Shown in pieces: positions 1-8,456 of a stretch of DNA of 64,000 nt. Made by a program: the position numbers and the translations under genes. Under the pieces are notes generated by a model that made no database searches, was not told the origin of the DNA, and saw nothing but the letters and a program-made list of their open reading frames with translations. Every line of letters starts with the position of its first letter. Positions within the stretch are counted from its first letter, which is position 1. The stretch comes from Chitinibacter bivalviorum. Its GTDB lineage: Bacteria; Pseudomonadota; Gammaproteobacteria; Burkholderiales; Chitinibacteraceae. Location of the stretch: assembly GCF_013403565.1 (NCBI RefSeq), contig NZ_CP058627.1:1116001-1180000 (forward strand), given 5' to 3'.

Positions 1-28
1 AATACTTATTTGATCAAGTGTTTAGCAC

Positions 29-682
29 TTATTTTTGGGCTCTCCACCAGAGCAAAACTTGTGCCACAGCCGCATCAATATCCATCTCAGTGGTATCTAG
101 CAAAAAGGCATCTTCTGCCTGCGCTAGCGGAGCCACTGTACGCGCACGATCACGAGCATCGCGCGCCTCCAAATCGGCAGTAATAACGGCTAAATCAGCT
201 GCTTCGCCACGCCCAATCAGTTGCCTATAGCGACGCTCGGCGCGAACCTTTGCGCTCGCAGTCAGAAACACTTTCAGTGGTGCCGCTGGAAACACAACGG
301 ACGCCATATCACGTCCATCAGCCACCAAACCAGGCGCCTGAGCAAAGGCCTGTTGCCGAGCAAGTAGTGCTTCACGCACTTTAGGTAGGGCGGCAATTTG
401 CGAAGCGCCCGAGCCAATTTCTTCACTACGAATAGCATCACTTACATCAACACCCGACAGCAAAATACGCTCACCATCAAATACCACATCAAGGTATTGC
501 GCCACAGACAAAACAGAATCTTCATCAGACCACAATACCCCCTGCTGCCGTGCAGCGAGCGCAGTCAAACGATAAATCGCCCCTGAATCGAGATAATGAA
601 AACCCAATTGCTCCGCCACACGTTGCGCGACCGTTCCTTTGCCCGAAGCTGAAGGTCCATCAATGGCAATGATTTGGTTCAT
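29..682 (-). CDS. cmk: Cytidylate kinase
   Basis: Transfers phosphate from ATP to CMP/dCMP in cytosolic pyrimidine salvage. The protein opens with the P-loop IAIDGPSASGKGT and has the Cmk signatures YLDSGAIYR and DGRDMASVVFP; about 217 aa is normal for the family. I chose the ATG at 682 rather than the in-frame ATG at 694, because GGATGG then serves as ribosome site and the protein begins MNQIIAIDGP as in relatives. It is last in a minus-strand series and separated from the aldo/keto reductase gene by a terminator-like hairpin. In relatives rpsA usually follows cmk; here that position is outside the window. Confidence 0.96.
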   Translation of the reverse strand: MNQIIAIDGPSASGKGTVAQRVAEQLGFHYLDSGAIYRLTALAARQQGVLWSDEDSVLSVAQYLDVVFDGERILLSGVDVSDAIRSEEIGSGASQIAALPKVREALLARQQAFAQAPGLVADGRDMASVVFPAAPLKVFLTASAKVRAERRYRQLIGRGEAADLAVITADLEARDARDRARTVAPLAQAEDAFLLDTTEMDIDAAVAQVLLWWRAQK

Positions 683-706
683 AAATCCATCCATAAAAAT
701 AGCAAA

Positions 707-732
707 GCCGAAACCTCACGCGAAGTTTCGGC
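707..732 (-). terminator. Rho-independent terminator after the aldo/keto reductase gene
   Basis: Read on the minus strand, an 8-bp stem GCCGAAAC/GTTTCGGC with a 10-nt loop is followed by TTTGCTATTTTT. It lies between the aldo/keto reductase stop and cmk, so cmk probably depends partly on readthrough or on its own promoter. Confidence 0.75.
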
Positions 733-750
733 AAACAAAAATATGCGCTG

Positions 751-1740
751 TTAAGCTTGCTGCAAAATACGCTCAATGCGCGCCAATTCTTCTGCGCTAA
801 ACGCCAAATTTTTCACTGCGCCCACATTTTCTTCAATTTGCGTCACGCGGCTTGCGCCAATAATCACCGATGTCACCGTCTGCAGAGCCCAAGCCAGCGA
901 CATTTGCGCCAATGACTGACCGCGCTGCTGTGCAATTTCGTTCAGTGCTTTAATTTGCGCCAAACGCAAATCAACCTTATCAATGGTTAAGAAATGATTT
1001 TGCGCATCTGCGGCACGGGAATCGGCTGGCACGCCATTCAAGTAGCGATCAGTCAACAAGCCTTGCGCCAATGGGCAAAAAGCAATGCTTCCCATCTTTG
1101 CGTCCCGCAGCACATCCGTCAGGCCACTTTCAATCCAGCGATCAAACATTGAGTACGAAGGCTGGTGAATAATGCATGGTGTCCCCAGATCTTTGAGCAC
1201 CTTGGCCGCAACTGCAGTTTCCTCAGCCGAATACGAAGAAATCCCAGCATACAAAGCCTTACCTTGACGCACAATGCTATCGAGCGCCCCCATGGTTTCT
1301 TCAATCGGCGTTTCAGGATCAGGGCGATGCGAATAGAAAATATCGACGTAATCCAGCCCCATGCGCTTCAAACTTTGATCGCAACTGGCAATCAGGTATT
1401 TGCGACTGCCAAAATCACCATACGGACCATCCCACATTTGCCAGCCCGCTTTGCTACTGATAATCAGTTCATCGCGATACGCAGCCAAATCTTCTTTGAG
1501 CAAACGCCCCATCGTTTCTTCAGCCGCACCAGGCTTCGGGCCATAATTATTAGCAAGGTCGAAGTGCGTAATACCCAAGTCAAAAGCCTTGAGCACCATT
1601 GCGCGACTATTGTCGTAAGGCTTGTTATCGCCAAAGTTATGCCACATGCCCAAAGAAATTGCGGGCAACTTCAAGCCACTGTGACCACAGCGACGGTACG
1701 GCATCGTTTCATAGCGATTTGCAGCAGCTTGATAGGGCAT
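751..1740 (-). CDS. Aldo/keto reductase, YghZ/Gpr-like (L-glyceraldehyde 3-phosphate reductase type)
   Basis: NADPH-dependent aldehyde/ketone reductase of the AKR family, TIM-barrel fold, cytosolic. It begins MPYQAAANRYETMPYRRCG, closely matching the start of E. coli YghZ. The AKR tetrad is visible: Asp and Tyr in THFDLANNYG, Lys in ISSKAGW, His in FYSHRPD; the cofactor-binding end VIIGASR is also present. The ATG at 1740 is chosen because AGGA lies 5 nt upstream; the longer reading from 1752 would use the ribosome site itself as a GTG start. The gene sits between tyrA and cmk, where many proteobacteria have aroA. Substrate is not deducible; methylglyoxal or glyceraldehyde phosphate are family possibilities. 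Confidence 0.92.
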   Translation of the reverse strand: MPYQAAANRYETMPYRRCGHSGLKLPAISLGMWHNFGDNKPYDNSRAMVLKAFDLGITHFDLANNYGPKPGAAEETMGRLLKEDLAAYRDELIISSKAGWQMWDGPYGDFGSRKYLIASCDQSLKRMGLDYVDIFYSHRPDPETPIEETMGALDSIVRQGKALYAGISSYSAEETAVAAKVLKDLGTPCIIHQPSYSMFDRWIESGLTDVLRDAKMGSIAFCPLAQGLLTDRYLNGVPADSRAADAQNHFLTIDKVDLRLAQIKALNEIAQQRGQSLAQMSLAWALQTVTSVIIGASRVTQIEENVGAVKNLAFSAEELARIERILQQA

Positions 1741-1782
1741 AACATTCCTCACAAAATAAATTAAAACCAGCGTTAGTGGCGG

Positions 1783-2664
1783 CTACTTATTGGATCGTTT
1801 CTTACCCCAAGCGCTGCGCGCCTGACTGGCCTGATTGATATACTCGGTCAAAGCATCTGCTTCGCCCGACTCAATCAAGGCAATCAAAGTCTGCAATTGC
1901 GCAGCATTGGCCCGCAAGTCGGACAATATCGCGTCACGATTAGCCAGGGTAATATCACGCCACATTTCTGGGTGCGAACCCGCAATACGCGTAAAGTCCC
2001 GAAAACCAGTGCCGGCAAAATCCAAGCACTGCTCGGCATTATCCTTAGCCAGCACTGCATTCATATACGCAAAAGACACTAGATGTGGAATGTGACTGAC
2101 TGCGGCAAAAACGCCATCGTGTGTTTTCGCATCCATTTCATACACAATGGCACCACAGGCCTGCCAAAGCGCTTGCACGGTTTCAAGTGCTTGATCCGAC
2201 GTTTCCGGCAAAGGTGTCAAAACAACACGACGTCCTTCATACAAACCATAAGTTGCAGCACTCGCGCCAGACAAATCAGAGCCTGCAATCGGATGGCCCG
2301 GCACGCAAGACGCCAACTGATTGGGCAAATACTGACGATACAACTCACAAACGTCCTGCTTGGTCGAGCCACCATCGGTCACAATGCAATGCACTGGCAA
2401 ATGCGGCGCGATTTGCGCCATCAACGCCCCCATTTGGCCGACTGGCGTACCCAAAAATACCAGATCAGCACCTTCAACGGCTTGCGCAGCGTCATGGCTA
2501 GCGACATCAATCACGCGCAACTCAATCGCACGCGCTAGATTAGCGGCGTTTCGCCCAACCCCCACCACCTTATTAACGAGTCGCGCACGCTTTAAGGCCA
2601 AGGAAAACGAACCGGCGATCAAGCCCGTACCAAGCAAAACCAGCTTGTGAATAGCTTGCGTCAT
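1783..2664 (-). CDS. tyrA: Prephenate dehydrogenase
   Basis: Converts prephenate to 4-hydroxyphenylpyruvate with NAD(P)+ in tyrosine biosynthesis; cytosolic. The N-terminal Rossmann motif is LLGTGLIAGS, followed by the TyrA signatures FLGTPVGQM, DGGSTKQDV and GHPIAGSDLSG, and a helical C-terminal half containing AVSHIPHLVS. At 293 aa it is a monofunctional TyrA without chorismate mutase or ACT domain. Its ATG overlaps the stop of the upstream META-domain gene (ATGA), so the two are likely translationally coupled. With the DAHP synthase two genes upstream it forms an aromatic amino acid cluster. Confidence 0.96.
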   Translation of the reverse strand: MTQAIHKLVLLGTGLIAGSFSLALKRARLVNKVVGVGRNAANLARAIELRVIDVASHDAAQAVEGADLVFLGTPVGQMGALMAQIAPHLPVHCIVTDGGSTKQDVCELYRQYLPNQLASCVPGHPIAGSDLSGASAATYGLYEGRRVVLTPLPETSDQALETVQALWQACGAIVYEMDAKTHDGVFAAVSHIPHLVSFAYMNAVLAKDNAEQCLDFAGTGFRDFTRIAGSHPEMWRDITLANRDAILSDLRANAAQLQTLIALIESGEADALTEYINQASQARSAWGKKRSNK

Positions 2665-3338
2665 TTCGTTTCCAAAATCTCAATCAATGTTGTTTTAATT
2701 GCGCTCGCATCCGCCGGTGGGTTGGGGATTTTGTCTTCAAGAACTTTTAGCTTATACGTTGAACCTGCATGCCAATCAAAGCCCTCGATCTGGCCGTAGA
2801 AATTAAACCATTCTGCCGCGGCGCTTGATTTGTATTGCAAGCATTCGGTTTTCATCACGCCAGCAGAGCAAGGTTTTTTCTCTGGGCCGATCCAGATGAT
2901 TTTTTCTACTGGTTTACTCGGTAGGATTTTAAAGCGCAGGCTTTGGTTTTCAGCGTCTCGGAAAACAATTTCACCCGCCGCAACTCGCTCAAGTTTTGAT
3001 GCCTTTCCCAGCACACTCAGGAAATTTTGCTCCAACTGCATGACCGATGGGTCATGGCACATTTTACGTGTCGCAGCCACCGCCCCCACACTCAAGGGAG
3101 AAGACTTCAGCGTGCCGCGATACTGATTGCAGCCCGAAAAACCAGACAACTTCCCCCCCTTGCTGATGGTTAGTGTTAACGCAGGCTCAACTGGCAACTC
3201 AACTAACGCATTTTTTGAGCTAAATTCGATCAATTCGTACTGACCCAACATACTCGTTGCATTCACAGAGGAGGCCGCATCAGCAAGACTGACACCACCC
3301 ATAGAAATCAATAGCGCACACATAGCAGAATATTTCAT
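2661..3338 (-). CDS. Secreted META and DUF4377 domain protein
   Basis: Probable periplasmic protein of unknown function. Residues 1-21 look like a cleavable signal peptide ending in ADAAS. Residues about 30-125 form a META (HslJ-like) domain with the signature GFSGCNQYRG and a MCHDPSVMQLEQNF helix. The C-terminal part (about 140-222), with WFNFYGQIEGFDW and YKLKVLEDKIPNPP, resembles DUF4377. Cysteines in GCNQ, KMCHD, KKPCSAG and TECLQ could form disulfides. META proteins have been linked to heat-shock or membrane stress phenotypes; nothing here fixes the role. AAGGAG lies just upstream of the ATG. It is embedded between the DAHP synthase gene (9 nt away) and tyrA (4-nt overlap), an unusual partner for aromatic biosynthesis. 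Confidence 0.85.
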   Translation of the reverse strand: MKYSAMCALLISMGGVSLADAASSVNATSMLGQYELIEFSSKNALVELPVEPALTLTISKGGKLSGFSGCNQYRGTLKSSPLSVGAVAATRKMCHDPSVMQLEQNFLSVLGKASKLERVAAGEIVFRDAENQSLRFKILPSKPVEKIIWIGPEKKPCSAGVMKTECLQYKSSAAAEWFNFYGQIEGFDWHAGSTYKLKVLEDKIPNPPADASAIKTTLIEILETK

Positions 3339-3347
3339 CGCAACTCC

Positions 3348-4364
3348 TTACAAACTACGGCCAACGGCCTGCGCAATAGCGCCTAAGGTTTTCATTAATT
3401 CGTTCAATTGCGTTGGCGAGAGCGCCTGATCCGCATCGCACCATGCCTCAGCAGGATTAGGATGCATCTCAATCAACAAACCGTCCGCCCCCGCTGCGAC
3501 AGCGGCCTGTGCCAAGGCAGGCACCATCCACGCCTTGCCACCAGCGTGGCTCGGATCAACAATCACTGGTAAATGCGTTTCACGCTTTAATACTGGAATT
3601 GCCGTGACATCAAGCACATTTCGATAGGCCGTTTCGAACGTCCGAATGCCGCGCTCGCAGAAAATAATATTGTGATTGCCACCGGCAGCAATGTATTCGG
3701 CCGCCATCAGCCATTCATTGATCGTAGCGGACAAGCCGCGCTTGAGAATAATCGGCTTGTTGACTCGCCCTACTTCTTTGAGCAAATCAAAATTTTGCAT
3801 ATTGCGCGCGCCGATTTGAATCACGTCGACGTCGTATTCCATAAACGTATCGAGCATGCGAACGTCCATTAGCTCAGTCACAATCGGCAGATTATGTAGC
3901 TTGGCTGCAGTCTGAAAAAACTCCAAACCCTCTACACCCAGGCCTTGAAATGCATAGGGGCTGGTGCGCGGCTTAAATGCCCCACCGCGCATCATGCGGC
4001 AACCCGCCGCCGCAACACCCGCCGCTGCCAGATTCATTTGCTCTTGCGTTTCAATCGAGCACGGCCCGCCAATGACTTGAATCTGATTTCCGCCCAGTGG
4101 AATGCCGCGAATTTGAATAATTGACCCCGCAGGGTGACTATCGCGCGAGACGATTTTGTATTGCTTCATGATGCGCGTGACGCGTTCAACGCCGGGCAAT
4201 ATTTCAAAACGCGAGGCATCGAGCAAATCTTCATCACCCATTGCACCGATAATCACCAGCTCGGAGCCGCGCGAAACATGCTCTTTCAGCCCCGACTCGC
4301 GGATCAAATTTACCACGGCAGCCACCTGGGCATCCGTTGCCGAGAGTTTCATTACTATGATCAT
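3348..4364 (-). CDS. aroF: 3-deoxy-7-phosphoheptulonate synthase (DAHP synthase, type I-beta)
   Basis: First step of the shikimate pathway: phosphoenolpyruvate plus erythrose 4-phosphate to DAHP. About 80 N-terminal residues form the ferredoxin-like regulatory domain typical of the Thermotoga-type (I-beta) enzymes, followed by the barrel with QVIGGPCSIET, GGAFKPRTSPYAFQG, LKRGLSAT and VDPSHAGGK; the Cys, His and Glu metal ligands are in these motifs. At 338 aa the length is usual for this subtype. The ATG at 4364 has AAGGG 8 nt upstream. It heads a likely operon with the META protein and tyrA. Feedback regulation through the N-terminal domain is known for the subtype but not testable here. 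Confidence 0.96.
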   Translation of the reverse strand: MIIVMKLSATDAQVAAVVNLIRESGLKEHVSRGSELVIIGAMGDEDLLDASRFEILPGVERVTRIMKQYKIVSRDSHPAGSIIQIRGIPLGGNQIQVIGGPCSIETQEQMNLAAAGVAAAGCRMMRGGAFKPRTSPYAFQGLGVEGLEFFQTAAKLHNLPIVTELMDVRMLDTFMEYDVDVIQIGARNMQNFDLLKEVGRVNKPIILKRGLSATINEWLMAAEYIAAGGNHNIIFCERGIRTFETAYRNVLDVTAIPVLKRETHLPVIVDPSHAGGKAWMVPALAQAAVAAGADGLLIEMHPNPAEAWCDADQALSPTQLNELMKTLGAIAQAVGRSL

Positions 4365-4442
4365 CAGTCGCCCTTTATGTGAAGTATCAGCCCATAGTCT
4401 AGTGCCGATAAGGCTTTCAAGCCAATACCTATTAATACCAAA

Positions 4443-5588
4443 TTATGCCTTTGGCAAGCCACGCCAAGCAATCGCATACGCACAGGCACATGCCAAAGCG
4501 GCCAAACTAAAAACCCAAGCCCCACCAATTTGCTGCCACAGCATGCCAGCGATAATCCCGCCCAAGCTGCCACCAATGCCGAATGACATGGCAATATACA
4601 AGGCCTGCCCCTTAGCCTGATGCCGTCCAGCAAAATAGCGATGAATATAGGCCATATTCACCGCATGATTACTACCAAAGGTAAAAGCATGCGCAAGCTG
4701 CGCTAATAACAATAGCAGCAAGGAGCTTATTCCCCAGGCAATGATGGAAAACCTAAGCGCTGCAATGGCAAAACCAAACAGTAGTAGCGCTTTGTGACTA
4801 AATCGCAGGTTAAGCCGTGGCATCAACCAAAATATCGCAATTTCAGCCACAACACCCAAAGTCCAAAACCAGCCAATGGTGCTCTTGCTATAACCTTGAT
4901 TTGCTACATAAATCGAATAAAAGCTGTAATACGGCCCATGCGCCAAGGCCATTAGAAAGCAAGCCAACAAGAGCGACTGCACTTCACGCCGCCGTAAAAT
5001 ATCGAGAAAACGGGTTTCCACCGCTTGCTGGGCCTGCACGGCAGGCGCCTCAGGCACCCACCAGCAATATAAAGCCAGGCCGGCCATCACCGAAATGACT
5101 GCCACCGGAAAAATCGTAACACCTTGCGCCTCGATTAAATAGCCAGCCGCCACTGTGGCCGCAACAAAACCCAGTGAACCCCAAATACGCAGCCGTGAAT
5201 ATGCACCGGAATCCCCTTTGAGCAAGCTCATTGCCGTGGCTTCAACCAGCGGCAAAGCGGCGCTCCAAAAAAAGCTACCGAGCAATACCGCGATAAAAAT
5301 TGGCCAAAAGGTTTTGGTTATCAACAAAGGGATAAAAAACAGTAAGCCAAAAACCCCGGCAACCCGCAAAATGAGCTGGCGCTTCCCCGTACGGTCAGCC
5401 AAATAGCCCCAGAGTGCAGGTGCGTAGATGCGGTTGATTTGAGTCAGACTGGTTAAGATGCCGATTTGCCAGGCAGGAAATGCAAGCCCAGCCAAATACA
5501 GCCCCCAGAACGGGGAAAATAGACCGTTAAACGCGAAATAACAAAAGTAAAAGCCAGCAATCGCCAGCAAAGCAGCTTGTTTTTTCAT
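4443..5588 (-). CDS. MFS transporter, HcaT/3-phenylpropionate transporter-like family
   Basis: Inner-membrane transporter with twelve hydrophobic segments; 381 aa matches the MFS_1-like family that includes E. coli HcaT (379 aa). It starts MKKQAALLAIAGFYFCYFAF and carries the MFS loop 2-3 motif GYLADRTGKR and the SRLRIWGSLGF motif typical of this group. The substrate cannot be read from sequence. The start codon lies 2 bp from a perfect 18-bp palindrome, which occupies the place where a ribosome site would be. Transcribed in the same direction as the downstream DAHP synthase gene, 78 bp away, so possibly cotranscribed. Confidence 0.88.
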   Translation of the reverse strand: MKKQAALLAIAGFYFCYFAFNGLFSPFWGLYLAGLAFPAWQIGILTSLTQINRIYAPALWGYLADRTGKRQLILRVAGVFGLLFFIPLLITKTFWPIFIAVLLGSFFWSAALPLVEATAMSLLKGDSGAYSRLRIWGSLGFVAATVAAGYLIEAQGVTIFPVAVISVMAGLALYCWWVPEAPAVQAQQAVETRFLDILRRREVQSLLLACFLMALAHGPYYSFYSIYVANQGYSKSTIGWFWTLGVVAEIAIFWLMPRLNLRFSHKALLLFGFAIAALRFSIIAWGISSLLLLLLAQLAHAFTFGSNHAVNMAYIHRYFAGRHQAKGQALYIAMSFGIGGSLGGIIAGMLWQQIGGAWVFSLAALACACAYAIAWRGLPKA

Positions 5589-5590
5589 GC

Positions 5591-5608
5591 AATACCCAAT
5601 TGGGTATT
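5591..5608. promoter_or_regulatory. Perfect 18-bp palindrome abutting the MFS gene start
   Basis: AATACCCAATTGGGTATT is a perfect two-fold palindrome ending 2 bp before the ATG of the MFS gene. It covers the normal Shine-Dalgarno position, and no other ribosome site is visible. It could be a repressor operator or a translation-blocking hairpin. Confidence 0.5.
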
Positions 5609-5669
5609 TACCTATAAGATTTGATTTTAAATGTTTCCAACAACATACCTATACGCCACACCATCAGAA

Positions 5670-6242
5670 CTAGTGCTGAGTTTTAAATTGCTCGGCGGCA
5701 ACGCGCAAATAATAAAACATCGAAACAATCGTGAGAATGCCGGCAATATAGAGCGCGATCGTACCGAGCAATGGGGTTGAGAGCTGAGGAATCATCGGCT
5801 CCCACCACAGCAGTAGCAAAATCGCCAGCATTTGGGCGCTGGTTTTGAGTTTGCCTATCATATTTACCGCAACGCTTTTTGATTTACCCAATTGCGCCAT
5901 CCATTCGCGCAGCGCTGAAATCGTAATTTCACGGCCAATAATAATCACCGCCAACCAACTGGGTGCGCGTCCGATTTCAACCAGCAAAATCAATGCGGCA
6001 GCCACCATCAATTTATCCGCAACAGGATCCAAAAATGCGCCAAATTGGCTGGTTTGATTCCAGCGACGCGCCAAGAAGCCATCAAACCAATCGGTGACAG
6101 CCGCAAGCGCAAATAGCGTGGTGCCGACAACATTTTGCCAATGCAATGGGTATTCAGCTTGCGGCAAATAAAATACCCCGACAAACACCGGTATCAGAGC
6201 CACGCGCAACCAAGTTAGAACGATAGGTAAATTTAAAGGCAT
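5670..6242 (-). CDS. pgsA: CDP-diacylglycerol-glycerol-3-phosphate 3-phosphatidyltransferase
   Basis: Makes phosphatidylglycerol phosphate from CDP-diacylglycerol and glycerol 3-phosphate in the inner membrane. The CDP-alcohol phosphotransferase signature is complete: DWFDGFLARR followed by GAFLDPVADK, with all catalytic Asp residues. Several membrane segments are visible over 190 aa. I use the ATG at 6242 (MPLNLPIVLTWLRV, the usual start for PgsA) rather than the 12-residue longer reading from 6278; neither has a strong ribosome site. Confidence 0.95.
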   Translation of the reverse strand: MPLNLPIVLTWLRVALIPVFVGVFYLPQAEYPLHWQNVVGTTLFALAAVTDWFDGFLARRWNQTSQFGAFLDPVADKLMVAAALILLVEIGRAPSWLAVIIIGREITISALREWMAQLGKSKSVAVNMIGKLKTSAQMLAILLLLWWEPMIPQLSTPLLGTIALYIAGILTIVSMFYYLRVAAEQFKTQH

Positions 6243-6356
6243 TCTTGCGCCAAAAAAGTAATTAAAGTCGGCGGACATTATGCAATGTCACGCCATATAC
6301 TGCCGCACGTATTAGTTCAGAAACAAATTGGTGACTGGCTTTTACATATATACCAC

Positions 6357-7106
6357 TTATTTCGCTTTCTTTTCCGCCAGTCGCTGACGACGGCTTTCGG
6401 ACAATACAATTCCAGTCGCCACCGAGACATTCAAGCTTTCGACCGACCCAAACATCGGGATCGACACCAAGGTATCGCACAACTCACGCGTAAGACGGCG
6501 CATACCATCACCTTCATTGCCCAGCACCCATGCAATCGGGCCAGTTTGACCGTAGCTATACAAGTCACACGAGCCTTCCGCATCAGTACCCACGATCCAG
6601 ATGCCACGCTCTTTTAGATCGCGGATGGTACGCGCCAGATTGGTGACCATCACATAGGGTACAACCTCAGCAGCACCACAGGCCACTTTCGATACCGTAG
6701 CATTGATACCCACGCATTTATCTTTTGGCGCGATGACCGCATGCACGCCCATCGCATCGGCAACACGCAGGCAAGCCCCCAAGTTATGCGGGTCTGTAAT
6801 GCCGTCTAAAATCAACAAAAATGCGGGTTCATCCAGATCATCCAGCACATCTTCAATCGACAAGTAGCTTTTTTCTGTGTCAATCATTGCAGCTACACCT
6901 TGGTGGCGCACATGACCGGCAATGCCGTCTAGTCGATCCGCCGACATGGGCGTCACTTTCTGATCTGCGTCTTTAGCCGCTTTGAGCAGGTCTTTCATCC
7001 GTGGATCAGTACGTTCACTGCTGACATACAGCTCCAATACGCTATCTGGAAAGCGACGCAAGCGGGCGGTAACAGCGTGAAAGCCGTGGATGATTTTCTT
7101 TTGCAT
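6357..7106 (-). CDS. rlmB: 23S rRNA (guanosine-2'-O-)-methyltransferase RlmB
   Basis: SPOUT-class enzyme expected to methylate the 2'-OH of G2251 in 23S rRNA. The N-terminal substrate-binding domain begins [15 protein letters not shown]. The three SPOUT/TrmH motifs follow: [25 protein letters not shown] and [14 protein letters not shown], which form the knot and SAM site. At 249 aa the length is typical. The ATG at 7106 (MQKKIIHG) is preferred over the in-frame TTG at 7115. Confidence 0.95.
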   Translation of the reverse strand: MQKKIIHGFHAVTARLRRFPDSVLELYVSSERTDPRMKDLLKAAKDADQKVTPMSADRLDGIAGHVRHQGVAAMIDTEKSYLSIEDVLDDLDEPAFLLILDGITDPHNLGACLRVADAMGVHAVIAPKDKCVGINATVSKVACGAAEVVPYVMVTNLARTIRDLKERGIWIVGTDAEGSCDLYSYGQTGPIAWVLGNEGDGMRRLTRELCDTLVSIPMFGSVESLNVSVATGIVLSESRRQRLAEKKAK

Positions 7107-7183
7107 GATGGGCAACTAGCTACGTTCAAAGGCGTGATTTTACGGGTTTTCTGCAGAAAAAGCGCGGTAAGATTCATGAGCTA

Positions 7184-7210
7184 ATAAAAAACGGCGCTGT
7201 TAGCGCCGTT
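7184..7210 (-). terminator. Rho-independent terminator of metZ
   Basis: On the minus strand a 9-bp stem AACGGCGCT/AGCGCCGTT with a 3-nt loop runs straight into TTTTTTATT. It begins 6 bp after the metZ stop codon. Confidence 0.88.
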
Positions 7211-7215
7211 CAACA

Positions 7216-8388
7216 TTAAAAACCTTGCTGAATATCTTTAATCAAATCGCCCACATGCTCCAAGCCTACCGAAATACGCACCAAGCCATCGCCGATACCA
7301 GCGGCGGCGCGCGCCTCAGGCGTAAGGCGACCATGCGAGGTCGTTGCAGGGTGTGTAATCGTCGTTCGAGTATCGCCCAAATTGGCAGTGCGGCTCATCA
7401 GCTCGACTTTATCAATTAATGACCAAGCCGCATCCTTGCCTCCGACCAAATCAAACGACACCACGCCCCCCCCCCCCGTTTGCTGGCGTTGTGCCAAGTC
7501 GTATTGCGGGTGCGATTTTAAGCCTGGGTAATATACCTTGGCGACTTGCGGCTGTGCTTCGAGCCATGTCGCTAACTCCAGCGCCTTTTCACAATGTGCT
7601 TTCATACGAATTGACAGTGTTTCTAAGCCTTTGAGCATTACCCAGGCATTAAATGGCGATAGTGTTGGGCCTGCAGTTCGCAAGAACAAATAGATAGGCT
7701 CGAGCGTGGCGTGGCTTCCTACTACCGCCCCACCCAAAACACGCCCCTGCCCATCAATGTATTTGGTAGCCGAGTGTACAACAATGTCGGCCCCCAACTT
7801 TAATGGTTGCTGCAAAGCGGGTGAGCAGAAACAATTGTCTACGACCAGCAAGGCCTTATTTTCATGTGCCACGGCTGCGATCGCAGCGACGTCCGCGATT
7901 TCGGTCAATGGATTAGATGGCGTTTCAAGGAAAAATAGTTTTGTAGTGGGGGTAACAGCCTGAACCCATTCGTCAACATTGGTTGGAGAGACATACGTCA
8001 CCGTCACACCAAATTTACCCAGATAGGCATTAAACAGCTGTATCGTTGCGCCAAACAAACTATTGGATGAAACGATGTGATCGCCCGATTTGAGTAAACC
8101 CATGCAGAGCGACAAAATCGCACTCATTCCCGATGCCGTAGCGACACAGCGCTCAGCGCCTTCCAGCGCCGCCAAGCGCTGCTCAAATGCACTCACCGTT
8201 GGGTTGGTAAAGCGCGAGTAAATATACCCCGGAATTTGCCCAGTAAATTTCAGGGCTGCTTCTTCAGCAGAGCCAACCACAAAGCTCGAAGTCAAATGCA
8301 TCGCATCCGAATGCTCGCCAAACTCGGAACGCATTGTTCCAGCTCGTACGGCCAGAGTATCGGGATGGAGGTCATTAAAATCGAGCAT
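7216..8388 (-). CDS. metZ: O-succinylhomoserine sulfhydrylase
   Basis: PLP enzyme that makes homocysteine from O-succinylhomoserine and sulfide in methionine synthesis. Family marks: YSRFTNPTVSAFEQRLAALE, ATASGMSAI, VVDNCFCSPALQQP and the PLP lysine in HSATKYIDGQGR; the C-terminal part has TSHGRLTPEAR and GLVRISVGLEH. It ends the purF-side gene series, as in many pseudomonads and betaproteobacteria. Oddity: a run of 12 G on the coding strand (7466-7477) encodes part of QQTGGGGVVSF, where relatives as I recall them have GFGG. The run could slip and shift the frame. Cystathionine gamma-synthase is the alternative assignment; gene position favours MetZ. Confidence 0.93.
   Translation of the reverse strand: MLDFNDLHPDTLAVRAGTMRSEFGEHSDAMHLTSSFVVGSAEEAALKFTGQIPGYIYSRFTNPTVSAFEQRLAALEGAERCVATASGMSAILSLCMGLLKSGDHIVSSNSLFGATIQLFNAYLGKFGVTVTYVSPTNVDEWVQAVTPTTKLFFLETPSNPLTEIADVAAIAAVAHENKALLVVDNCFCSPALQQPLKLGADIVVHSATKYIDGQGRVLGGAVVGSHATLEPIYLFLRTAGPTLSPFNAWVMLKGLETLSIRMKAHCEKALELATWLEAQPQVAKVYYPGLKSHPQYDLAQRQQTGGGGVVSFDLVGGKDAAWSLIDKVELMSRTANLGDTRTTITHPATTSHGRLTPEARAAAGIGDGLVRISVGLEHVGDLIKDIQQGF
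7466..7477. repeat. Homopolymeric tract of 12 C (12 G on the coding strand) inside metZ
   Basis: Uninterrupted 12-bp mononucleotide run within the metZ reading frame, about two thirds through the gene. The frame is open with exactly 12. Tracts of this length are known slippage sites, and in Neisseriaceae they drive phase variation of surface genes. Confidence 0.9.
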
Positions 8389-8406
8389 TTTTTATCCTTA
8401 GTAATT

Positions 8407-8432
8407 AAAACGGGAGCTTAAGCTCCCGTTTT
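8407..8432 (-). terminator. Rho-independent terminator of purF
   Basis: A perfect inverted repeat AAAACGGGAGCTT/AAGCTCCCGTTTT with T-rich flanks on both sides lies between the purF stop and the metZ start. Read on the minus strand it ends purF transcripts. Confidence 0.8.
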
Positions 8433-8456
8433 TGCAGTCGTCATTAATACAATCAA

